The position numbers and the translations under genes were made by a program. From Pirellulaceae bacterium (GTDB lineage Bacteria > Planctomycetota > Planctomycetia > Pirellulales > Pirellulaceae), in assembly GCA_020846515.1 (NCBI GenBank), contig JADLDX010001074.1, forward strand, positions 1 to 5,954: DNA of 5,954 bases. The letters are read 5' to 3'. Each line of letters starts with the position of its first letter. Position 1 is the stretch's first letter. The notes under the pieces were generated by a model that saw only the letters and a list, made by a program, of their open reading frames with translations, searched no databases and was not told where the DNA came from. This document shows positions 1-5,262 of this stretch, piece after piece.

Positions 1-2082
1 GTCATGGCTAGAAACATCGACGTCAAATATCGTGCCGTTCTTGCGTTTGTGCTTCCACTCTGACGCGAGACTAAGTCCGCGCGTCGTCCGGGCGACAGCC
101 GATTCTAGTTTGGGTACTTCCGCTTCGGGTCGAATATCGCGCAACGTCATTGCCATGAACTCTTCGCGAGTGTAACCGTAGGTTAGCACGGCCGCATCGT
201 TGACCGCTAGGAACCGCAACGATTCGACATCGTACAGCCACATCGGGTGTGGATTCGACTCAAACAACAATCGATATCGTTCCTCACTGGCGCGCAGGTC
301 CGCTTCCGCCCGCTTGCGATCAGTGATGTCCTGAAGTGACCCACGAACGCGGGTTACTCGGCCACCTTCGACAATCGGCCGGCAGATGGTTCGAACCCAC
401 CTGGTCTGCCCATCAGCCGCATGTAGCTCGAGCTCCATGTCGTGTGGTATGGCGTCTTTCCGGGCGGCCTCAATCGCTGCCTCAACGGCTGCCGTATGTT
501 CAGGGTTGATGTAGTCGAGCGCGGCAGCCAGTGAAGCAGGTCCAACTGGTCCCAGACCGAACATGCGGGCAACCTCCGGCGTCCAGTCTGCGTCCAGCGT
601 CACCGGGTCAAACCCCCAGCCACCGACCTTGGCCAGTTCCGCTGCTTCACGAACCAGCATCTCCTGCTCGCGGATGCGCGCTTCGGCGTTCCTTCGCTCA
701 GTCACGTCGACGGTAACTACAACCGCGGCATACGGTCGGCCATCTACAAATGAGATCTGCTTGCGAACATTCAGCCAGCGCGTTGTGCCATCCGGTCGAA
801 CAACCCGGTGCTCCGCGGTGAACCATCCCGAACCGGCCGGGTCAAGCGCATCTTCAAGCAGTTTGGTAAGGTCCCCGCCATCATCTGGGTGAAAACGGGA
901 ATGCAACTCAAACCTGGCCACCTTTCCCGCGGGTAGTCCAAATTGCTCGGCCGCAGTTGCAGAGAGATCCGCTGTACTTTGTTCGTAGTCGATAACAATG
1001 ACCCCTAGCTCGGCAACCTCAACAGCGGCTTGCAACCGCCGTTCGCTCTCGAGGGCTGCCTGTTGGGCCAAGCGTTGGGCGGTTATATCCTGGTCGATCC
1101 CTTCGACTCGGATCAGGTTCCCAGCAGAATCCCGGGTGGCGCGGGCTTGACTGTGGATCCACATCCACGTCCCGTCGGCACGAACGACTCGCAGGTCGCT
1201 GGCAAACTCGTTGGACCCAACCCTCATCGCCTCAACTCGGGCAATCGCAACGATTCGGTCATCAGGATGCAAGAACTCGAGGAAGGCTTCAAAGCTCGGG
1301 CGCACGACTTTTGGATCGGCGCTTAATAGCTCGAACTCAGCGTCCGACCACCACACGCGGTTTGTGGGCGGCTCCCAACTCCAACTGCCCAGTCGGGCGA
1401 TCCGCTGTGCTTCCCGAAGCCTTGCGTCAGACTCACGCAGGGCGGCCTCCATCAACACGCGTTCGGTGACATCACGGCCGATACCGATCAGACCAGCCGC
1501 CGCCCCAGTCGCGTCGAAATAAGGACCTTTCGTCGTCTGATAGGTGCGGGTAACTCCGACTGATGTCACCGTTTCTTCAACGGTGACATCCTTTCCGCCG
1601 GCGATGATCGCCTGGTCATTGGCCATCAGTTGCTCAGCCTCAGTGGACTCGAACAGTTCGCGGTCGTTGCGGCCGAGCACATCGGCGACCGACAGGCCCA
1701 AGAAGCGCGCCGCTGCGGCGTTGACTAGCTGATACCGGCCCTCCCGGTCTTTGACAAAAACCGCGTCCGATGTTCCCAAGACCACTGTCCGCAGGAGGGC
1801 CATCGCTTGCGAAGTATTGCGATACTCACGCTGACACAACCAGAACACCAGCCCCGCAGACGACAGGACGAAAGCCGCACCTTTCCCCATAGACCATAGG
1901 AAACCAGATGCAGATAGCGCTCCCAAACCGGCCAAGGACAAGTCGGATAGAGCGATCCATAGCAGACCCAGTAGCAAGTATGTCCCAGCCACACGAACGG
2001 CCGACGATCGATAGGGATCTGGTTCCACAGTTGGCCGAAGCGAGTGATCTGTAGAAACCTGAGACGGTTCATGAGTCGCCAT
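1..2082 (-). CDS. Multi-PAS membrane-anchored sensory protein, partial (C-terminus off left edge)
   Basis: The reading frame is open from 2082 to base 1 (694 codons) and leaves the window without a stop. Residues 1-27 are polar. Two membrane segments follow at about 28-47 (contains LLGLLWIALSD) and 67-83 (GKGAAFVLSSAGLVFWL), a short two-helix anchor often seen before PAS arrays. At least five PAS domains follow: about 95-215 (TSDAVFVKDREGRYQLVN, then GRDVTER), 228-330 (ARLGSWSW, DGTWMWIHS, DQDITAQ), 348-460 (DGTTRWLNV, VDVTERR), 478-585 (AKVGGWGF, GQTRWVRT, DITDRKRAE) and 600 onwards (SEERYRLLFESNPHPMWLYD, RKNGTIFDVDV). PAS domains sense small ligands, redox state or partner proteins. The output module is unseen; a histidine kinase is most likely from family habit, but GGDEF or a phosphatase is possible. 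I chose ATG 2082 because AGGT lies just upstream; an in-frame ATG at 2148 would add 22 residues and has no clear ribosome site. The PAS assignment is secure; ligand and output are unknown. Confidence 0.9.
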   Translation of the reverse strand, partial: MATHEPSQVSTDHSLRPTVEPDPYRSSAVRVAGTYLLLGLLWIALSDLSLAGLGALSASGFLWSMGKGAAFVLSSAGLVFWLCQREYRNTSQAMALLRTVVLGTSDAVFVKDREGRYQLVNAAAARFLGLSVADVLGRNDRELFESTEAEQLMANDQAIIAGGKDVTVEETVTSVGVTRTYQTTKGPYFDATGAAAGLIGIGRDVTERVLMEAALRESDARLREAQRIARLGSWSWEPPTNRVWWSDAEFELLSADPKVVRPSFEAFLEFLHPDDRIVAIARVEAMRVGSNEFASDLRVVRADGTWMWIHSQARATRDSAGNLIRVEGIDQDITAQRLAQQAALESERRLQAAVEVAELGVIVIDYEQSTADLSATAAEQFGLPAGKVARFELHSRFHPDDGGDLTKLLEDALDPAGSGWFTAEHRVVRPDGTTRWLNVRKQISFVDGRPYAAVVVTVDVTERRNAEARIREQEMLVREAAELAKVGGWGFDPVTLDADWTPEVARMFGLGPVGPASLAAALDYINPEHTAAVEAAIEAARKDAIPHDMELELHAADGQTRWVRTICRPIVEGGRVTRVRGSLQDITDRKRAEADLRASEERYRLLFESNPHPMWLYDVESLRFLAVNDAAVLTYGYTREEFMAMTLRDIRPEAEVPKLESAVARTTRGLSLASEWKHKRKNGTIFDVDVSSHD

Positions 2083-2744
2083 GAGTCGACCTGCGAGATA
2101 GTGATAACGTGCGGAACGATCTGCATGGAATGAATAGTCGACCACCATTCTAGGGACTGCTACCAACAACGACAACCTTAGGATGGCTATTGTCGAATGC
2201 TGGCTAGTATGTCGACGCTTCCGATTCGGGATGAGGGCAGATTCCTCGTGACCAGCAGTAGTAGTTAAAAACAATGCCAGACTGACCGTTAGATTTCAAG
2301 CCGCACAGACATTAGATAGAGATGGTTGCGTTCTGTATCCCGGAAACCCCTGTTTTGATGAGCAAACTAATCGATCCATCGCAACGGCAGCCCAGTCACG
2401 GACTCCCCTACCGACATCAAAATGAGTTGCAAACATGAACCTTGTTTCTGTCGTAAAGAACAAAGCTGAGCAGCTGCGATCCTCCTTGTTATGACCTTGA
2501 GCACCGCAAATTGATCGGTCAACTTTGTGATGGCAGATTTAGTCCAGAGGACGCAACGCGAAGAGGAGCGGCGATAATCGAGAAGTGTCGACTTTTCTTT
2601 GACAAACGCGCACATCTGTCTTGGTCCTCGCGCCTAATGATTAGAACGCGGCTGTCGTGATACGTCGGCCGCGGCGCAAAACGAGCCGGACGAACTGTTT
2701 CGGTGACCAGCGGGCCACTTTTCCCCAGAGCAGATCCGTAACCT
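2083..2744. other. Intergenic region between divergent genes, no supportable gene
   Basis: These 662 bp separate the minus-strand PAS protein from the plus-strand gene at 2745. The short open frames here, including an 82-codon one on the minus strand (2367-2615), have no ribosome site, no recognisable motif and no family resemblance, so I do not call them. I see no tRNA, rRNA or insertion-sequence end. The PAS frame stays open upstream to about 2296, but without a convincing start beyond 2148. One small palindrome stands out at 2634-2644, and TTGACA occurs at 2599-2604 without a matching -10. The region probably holds the promoters of both flanking genes, but I cannot place them with confidence. 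Confidence 0.6.
2634..2644. repeat. Small palindrome upstream of the 2745 gene
   Basis: CTAAT-G-ATTAG is a perfect 5-1-5 palindrome, flanked by CGCG at 2629-2632 and again at 2647-2650, which gives an imperfect outer extension. It lies about 100 bp before the start at 2745 and could be a protein-binding site. An 11-bp palindrome also arises by chance, so this is weak. Confidence 0.25.
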
Positions 2745-3200
2745 ATGCCAAGCGCCAACGAAAATCGGCTCGATGCATGGATCGTCTTCGGCGGTCTGGC
2801 TTTGGTCGTGAGCGTGGGTGTACCATTTGTAGCCATTCCCACATATCAACTTCTCGACGGCCGAGTCGTTCACGGCTTCTATTGGGCTCCACCGCAAATT
2901 GTCGTGCGCGAAGCTGGATATGGCCTGGACCGCTTGACACCTCAGGACCTCGCCCGCTTGGAGCAAGACCCGCGCCAACGAGAGTTGCTCGAGAAACGGC
3001 GTAAGCCCATCATCTACCAGCCATCACCTAGCTGGCTGGGAATGCCAGAGCGAAAAGTAAACCAGCCGGCTCGAGGTCGACCGTTTCCGACAAACAAGTT
3101 GCTCCACCTGTTGGTGGTGACGATCACCGCCTACGTTTATGCGCTGAAGTATAGGGGCATGTTGAGTGTGGTGCCATTGGTCACCGCTTGGATGGCGTAA
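2745..3200 (+). CDS. Hypothetical small membrane protein, 151 residues
   Basis: I do not recognise a family. The translation has a charged N-terminus (NENRLD), a membrane segment at about 12-33 (WIVFGGLALVVSVGVPFVAIP), and then a mixed soluble stretch of about 80 residues. That stretch contains an acidic/basic block (LTPQDLARLEQDPRQRELLEKRRKP, about 63-87) and a proline- and arginine-rich stretch up to about 117. A second hydrophobic stretch follows at about 119-134 (LLHLLVVTITAYVYAL) with a hydrophobic tail to the end. The alternation of clear hydrophobic and charged blocks and ordinary codon use suggest a real gene rather than a chance frame. The opposite-strand frames across it read as shadows. 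There is no strong ribosome site (only AGAGCAG about 13 bases before the ATG). It stands alone, with a hairpin 41 bp after its stop. Function is unknown; it may be a lineage-restricted planctomycete protein. Confidence 0.65.
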   Translation: MPSANENRLDAWIVFGGLALVVSVGVPFVAIPTYQLLDGRVVHGFYWAPPQIVVREAGYGLDRLTPQDLARLEQDPRQRELLEKRRKPIIYQPSPSWLGMPERKVNQPARGRPFPTNKLLHLLVVTITAYVYALKYRGMLSVVPLVTAWMA

Positions 3201-3241
3201 CCCAAGCGCCCACGCTGATGCCGAGACGCAAGCAATAACAT

Positions 3242-3264
3242 GACGAGTCGCGGAGCGATTCGTC
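3242..3264. terminator. Hairpin at convergent gene junction, candidate terminator
   Basis: GACGAGTCGC (3242-3251) and GCGATTCGTC (3255-3264) pair over 10 bp, with one G-U pair in plus-strand RNA and a 3-base loop. The hairpin sits in the 69-bp gap between the plus-strand stop at 3200 and the minus-strand stop at 3270, where a two-way terminator is expected. No U tract follows on either strand, so it may work with Rho, act as an RNA end-protecting structure, or be incidental. Confidence 0.45.
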
Positions 3265-3269
3265 CACGA

Positions 3270-4286
3270 TTATGGTAAGGACACGGGAATGCCGTCGTTT
3301 CGTCCGGCCATGGCGCGAAAAATGGACATATCGACTGAAGTTGCGATCGAATGGGTTGAGCCGTCCATGAGCAAGAAGAGGCAGCCTCCCACGTGAGGGC
3401 TCCAGAAACCGCCGGGGCTGCCGGTGGGCGCGTTGGGGCCACCGGTGCGCACATGCACGGTCACCATCGTGATCGCGGGACGTGGCGTTTGGCCAACCAC
3501 TTGCCCCCGACTCTGTGCCATCCAAGGCGAAAACACAGTTTGCGCAGAGGGGATGACGCCAGCCCAACCGTTCGGTGCAAACATGCTCGCCCGCTCGCCA
3601 AGCCCAATCGTATTGGATGTCCCGTCGATGATATCGGCCTGTCGAACAGCGACATTGCGATGGAACATGCCATTAAAGGGCTGCTCCTCATATATGGCTG
3701 TATACCTTGGCGCGTTGGCCGGATCGCCTCCGCCCAGACAACCAATGTAACTGCAGTGCGCCAGATCGCGGATGCCGATGCTCGTGGGCCACACGTTCAC
3801 AGGCTCGTTCCACGTATCAGAAGGACATTGATACTCTTTGACTCGCGTGCTGCGCGCCGCCTGGTTGGCTGGGGCATTGATGGGCAAGTTGAAATTGATT
3901 GTGTTGTGTAAGTTGGCTTGTTCCAACTGCGGCAGGATCATACCAAACAGACTCCAGCCTGGTCCAATTTCCGGGACGGGGTTGTTCCCGCCCCCTGGCC
4001 ACGGACCGGTGACACGCGAGATGAAGCCAGGCGGAAAGGTGCGATGAGCCGATTCGTAGTTATGCAGTGCCAACCCCATCTGCTTGAGGTTGTTTGTGCA
4101 CTGGATGCGCCGAGCCGCTTCCCGGGCCGCTTGGACAGCTGGTAGCAACAATCCCACCAAGATGCCAATGATCGCTATTACGACCAGCAGTTCGACCAGA
4201 GTAAAACCCAAGGCTGGTTTGGCAGGCGATGGTTTCGAAGCGAAAGATTTCCTTAGATGACCGGTATCCGATAGGGCAAGTGCCAT
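3270..4286 (-). CDS. DUF1559 domain-containing protein with prepilin-type N-terminus, 338 residues
   Basis: The N-terminus carries a 27-residue basic leader followed by a type IV prepilin/pseudopilin processing site, G27-FTLVE with Glu at +5. A hydrophobic helix follows (about 33-50, [19 protein letters not shown]), and then the AAREAARR and [26 protein letters not shown] hallmarks of DUF1559 (about 53-88). Near the C-terminus H298-x9-D308-G309 matches the H-x9-DG motif of this planctomycete family. The protein is probably cleaved by a prepilin peptidase and held at the cell surface or periplasmic side; the family's biochemical role is not established. I chose ATG 4286 because AGAGGAAG lies 6 bases upstream. 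The upstream in-frame ATG at 4358 would translate through the 28-bp tandem repeat and is unlikely. The length is typical for the family. The gene is convergent with the hypothetical gene and divergent from arsR; nothing in it links it to arsenic. Confidence 0.93.
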   Translation of the reverse strand: MALALSDTGHLRKSFASKPSPAKPALGFTLVELLVVIAIIGILVGLLLPAVQAAREAARRIQCTNNLKQMGLALHNYESAHRTFPPGFISRVTGPWPGGGNNPVPEIGPGWSLFGMILPQLEQANLHNTINFNLPINAPANQAARSTRVKEYQCPSDTWNEPVNVWPTSIGIRDLAHCSYIGCLGGGDPANAPRYTAIYEEQPFNGMFHRNVAVRQADIIDGTSNTIGLGERASMFAPNGWAGVIPSAQTVFSPWMAQSRGQVVGQTPRPAITMVTVHVRTGGPNAPTGSPGGFWSPHVGGCLFLLMDGSTHSIATSVDMSIFRAMAGRNDGIPVSLP

Positions 4287-4292
4287 GGCGAG

Positions 4293-4300
4293 CTTCCTCT
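4293..4300 (-). promoter_or_regulatory. Ribosome binding site of the DUF1559 gene
   Basis: On the minus strand AGAGGAAG precedes the ATG at 4286 by 6 bases. This decides the start in favour of 4286 over the upstream in-frame ATG at 4358, and makes the bases from 4287 upward an untranslated leader. Confidence 0.75.
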
Positions 4301-4315
4301 TAGGATGCAAATACG

Positions 4316-4380
4316 GGACACAGTGGACACAGTGCTTGCGACAAAGTGTCTGGGACACAGTGCTTGCGACACAATGTCAT
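4316..4380. repeat. 28-bp tandem repeat, two full copies plus a 9-bp partial copy
   Basis: The units at 4325-4352 and 4353-4380 are identical at 24 of 28 positions and share the 19-mer GGACACAGTGCTTGCGACA. A third partial copy, GGACACAGT, sits directly before them at 4316-4324. Each full unit ends in a small inverted motif, GACA-NNN-TGTC (4340-4350 and 4368-4378), in which the three central bases differ between copies while the arms are kept. The array lies in the probable 5' leader or promoter of the minus-strand DUF1559 gene, 30-94 bp before its start. Confidence 0.85.
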
Positions 4381-4405
4381 CCCCCTGGTCAATCGGTTCC
4401 ATGGT

Positions 4406-4434
4406 GAGGCTGGCTGGCAAAGAGGCTGGCTGGC
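4406..4434. repeat. Short direct repeat, 13 bp, period 16
   Basis: GAGGCTGGCTGGC occurs at 4406-4418 and again at 4422-4434, separated by three bases. It lies in the non-coding divergent region next to the 28-bp array. It is probably a product of local slippage. Confidence 0.7.
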
Positions 4435-4514
4435 GGGACCCGAGTTCGGTGGGCGTGTTGGGGCAAAACAACCTGAACAGGCTTTTACTGTAGGCGGACA
4501 ACGCCGCGCGTCGG

Positions 4515-4529
4515 TACTGAGACTCAGTA
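4515..4529. repeat. Perfect palindrome, 7-bp arms, operator-like
   Basis: TACTGAG-A-CTCAGTA is a perfect 7-1-7 inverted repeat. A one-base loop cannot form an RNA hairpin well, so a DNA-binding dimer is the more natural reading. It lies mid-way between two divergent genes. The regulator is unknown; it does not resemble the ArsR operator at 4638. Confidence 0.5.
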
Positions 4530-4558
4530 TCAACTAACAAAAAATTTACTTGCGTTGT

Positions 4559-4576
4559 GGGACTTGTGCAAGTCCC
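4559..4576. repeat. Near-perfect 18-bp palindrome, operator-like
   Basis: GGGACTTG-TG-CAAGTCCC has 8-bp arms around a two-base centre. As RNA it could fold as a 7-bp stem with a GTGC loop. It lies about 40 bp before the arsR -35 candidates and overlaps a possible minus-strand promoter for the DUF1559 gene. It could be a repressor site for that gene or a weak transcript-end hairpin. Confidence 0.5.
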
Positions 4577-4614
4577 TGGCAGTAGCCGCGTAGGTGCCAT
4601 TGCCCAAAGCCGTA

Positions 4615-4661
4615 TTGACAAATAAGCTGAATTGCCATATCGTATATCGACGATAGACAAT
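4615..4661 (+). promoter_or_regulatory. arsR promoter candidates
   Basis: Two overlapping sigma70-like promoters fit. The first is TTGCCA (4632-4637) and GACAAT (4656-4661), whose 18-bp spacer is exactly the ArsR operator. The second has a perfect TTGACA -35 (4615-4620), a 17-bp spacer and TATCGT (4638-4643) as a poor -10. Either way ArsR on the operator would block RNA polymerase. The first choice would put the start of transcription near 4668, about 34 bp before the arsR ATG. Confidence 0.6.
4638..4655. promoter_or_regulatory. ArsR operator 1 (upstream of arsR)
   Basis: TATCGTATATCGACGATA is an inverted repeat with perfect 6-bp arms (TATCGT / ACGATA) and a 6-bp spacer. It lies inside the arsR promoter, where an autoregulating ArsR/SmtB repressor is expected to bind, and it recurs with 15 of 18 matches at 5078-5095. 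The recurrence inside the same operon makes it a strong operator candidate. Confidence 0.8.
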
Positions 4662-4701
4662 TAACGCGTCACTGGTTCACCGCTCAGAGGCTTTAGGTAC
4701 G

Positions 4702-5031
4702 ATGGTCAAAGCAAAGTCCCAGACATGCTGCACGACAAGCGAGAAGCTAGCGCTGCCAGATGTCGCCTGGGCCGAAGACTTGGCCAAGCTCACGTGGGCG
4801 CTGGCTCACCCGGCCCGCGTACGCATCGTTCGATTGCTGCTGAACCGTGAATCTTGTGTGTGCGGAGAAATCGTAGAAGAAATGCCCTTGGCGCAGTCCA
4901 CCGTTTCTCAACACCTCAAAATTCTGAAAGAGTCCGGTCTGGTAAAAGGCGAAATCGATGGGCCCCGCGTTTGCTACTGCATCAATGCCGACGCAATGGC
5001 CAAACTGAAGAAGCTGATCGCAGACCTATAA
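4702..5031 (+). CDS. arsR: ArsR-family arsenic-responsive transcriptional repressor, 109 residues
   Basis: This is a winged-helix dimeric repressor of the ArsR/SmtB family that leaves DNA when As(III)/Sb(III) binds. The core runs from about residue 24 ([21 protein letters not shown]) through helix-turn-helix 56-81, with recognition helix [13 protein letters not shown] at 65-77, to the wing ([13 protein letters not shown], 83-95). The cysteines are C9-C10, C52-V-C54 and C91-Y-C93. The classical plasmid R773 ArsR uses the CVC motif, whereas the Corynebacterium type uses an N-terminal Cys pair plus a Cys at about residue 55. This protein has both elements, so its metal site may be of the Corynebacterium kind; that is inference. 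Length is normal for the family. Start ATG 4702 has weak ribosome-site candidates (CAGAGG 11 bases and TAGG 4 bases upstream). It leads an operon with arsD and arsA and probably represses its own promoter through the operator at 4638. Confidence 0.95.
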   Translation: MVKAKSQTCCTTSEKLALPDVAWAEDLAKLTWALAHPARVRIVRLLLNRESCVCGEIVEEMPLAQSTVSQHLKILKESGLVKGEIDGPRVCYCINADAMAKLKKLIADL

Positions 5032-5077
5032 AGCCAACCTGTAGAGCCCCCGTCAGCCAAAAAATTTTACTCACGTA

Positions 5078-5095
5078 TATCGTACTTCGGCGATA
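5078..5095. promoter_or_regulatory. ArsR operator 2 (between arsR and arsD)
   Basis: TATCGTACTTCGGCGATA matches operator 1 at 15 of 18 positions, keeps the 6-bp spacer, and has 5-bp perfect arms (TATCG / CGATA). It begins 47 bp after the arsR stop and ends 168 bp before the arsD start. The flanking hexamers (CACGTA before, AGCGAT after) are not promoter-like, unlike those of operator 1. It may control an unseen arsD promoter, act as a transcription roadblock, or allow two-site binding by ArsR. Confidence 0.7.
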
Positions 5096-5135
5096 AGCGA
5101 TGGCGATGCATGACAGCTGCGACGAACTGCTTCAT

Positions 5136-5153
5136 GCTTCGGTTAGTCGAAGC
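5136..5153 (+). repeat. Hairpin in arsR-arsD spacer
   Basis: GCTTCG (5136-5141) and CGAAGC (5148-5153) are perfect 6-bp arms around the loop GTTAGT. No U tract follows, so this is not a standard terminator. The octamer GGTTAGTC that it contains recurs at 5210-5217. Confidence 0.5.
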
Positions 5154-5187
5154 CGGCCCTCCCCGACCACGCTTCGCGGGTCAACAC

Positions 5188-5232
5188 TCCCACTGCTGCG
5201 CAGCAGGAGGGTTAGTCCCGCTGCTGCGCGGC
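5188..5232 (+). repeat. Two GC-rich units, 17 bp each, period 28, containing a perfect 14-bp palindrome
   Basis: The first unit (5188-5204) and second unit (5216-5232) match at 15 of 17 positions and share CTGCTGCGC. The first copy contains the perfect palindrome CTGCTGCGCAGCAG (5193-5206). The second copy can form a CCGC / GCGG hairpin (5218-5231). They lie 31-75 bp before the arsD start and could stabilise, process or attenuate the arsR-arsD transcript, or belong to a dispersed genomic repeat. Confidence 0.6.
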
Positions 5233-5250
5233 CAATTCCCCCCAGTCTCG

Positions 5251-5256
5251 AAGGAG
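5251..5256 (+). promoter_or_regulatory. Strong ribosome binding site of arsD
   Basis: AAGGAG lies 6 bases before the ATG at 5263. It is the strongest ribosome site in the window and fixes the arsD start there, ruling out the in-frame ATG at 5110. Confidence 0.85.
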
Positions 5257-5262
5257 ATAACC

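Larger units (their letters stand above)
4287..4701. promoter_or_regulatory. Divergent intergenic region between the DUF1559 gene and arsR
   Basis: These 415 bp contain no supportable gene. From left to right they hold the DUF1559 ribosome site, a 28-bp tandem repeat (4316-4380), a 13-bp direct repeat (4406-4434), palindromes at 4515-4529 and 4559-4576, an A/T-rich run (4538-4550), and the arsR promoter with its operator (4615-4661). A possible minus-strand promoter (TTGCAC, 17-bp spacer, TAAATT) overlaps the 4559-4576 palindrome and the A/T run, but the match is modest. Confidence 0.7.
5032..5262 (+). other. Long arsR-arsD spacer with operator and GC-rich hairpins
   Basis: This 231-bp gap is long for adjacent arsR and arsD genes. 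It starts with an A/T run (CAAAAAATTTTACT, 5058-5071), has a second ArsR operator at 5078-5095, a GCTTCG / CGAAGC hairpin with a 6-base loop (5136-5153), and two related GC-rich units at 5188-5204 and 5216-5232, before the arsD ribosome site. Open frames crossing it read only as chance extensions of arsD or other-frame shadows. I see no convincing promoter around the second operator. Confidence 0.7.

Noticed and set aside
387..396. GGTTCGAACC, which looks like a tRNA T-arm loop
   Set aside because: It lies inside the PAS coding frame (WVRTI region), with no acceptor stem or anticodon arm at the right spacing on either strand.
1725..2126. A 133-codon minus-strand open frame
   Set aside because: It overlaps the N-terminus of the PAS protein in another frame; the PAS frame shows clear membrane and PAS signatures and this one shows none.
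2358..2438. A 26-codon plus-strand open frame in the large gap
   Set aside because: It is too short to distinguish from chance and has no ribosome site.
2367..2615. An 82-codon minus-strand open frame in the large gap
   Set aside because: There is no ribosome site, no recognisable motif and no compositional sign of coding.
3393..3911. A 172-codon plus-strand open frame
   Set aside because: It is antisense to the DUF1559 gene, and its translation is rich in Arg, His and Pro with no family features.
4287..4358. N-terminal extension of the DUF1559 protein from ATG 4358
   Set aside because: It would translate the 28-bp tandem repeat into a Cys/His-rich leader, while the ATG at 4286 has a good ribosome site and gives a normal prepilin leader.
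4316..4380. CRISPR array
   Set aside because: The 28-bp units abut directly with no spacers, there are only two full copies, and no cas genes are present.
5110..5262. N-terminal extension of ArsD from ATG 5110
   Set aside because: AAGGAG directly before 5263 and the exact C12/C13/C18 numbering of known ArsD fix the start at 5263; the extension crosses GC-rich repeats.
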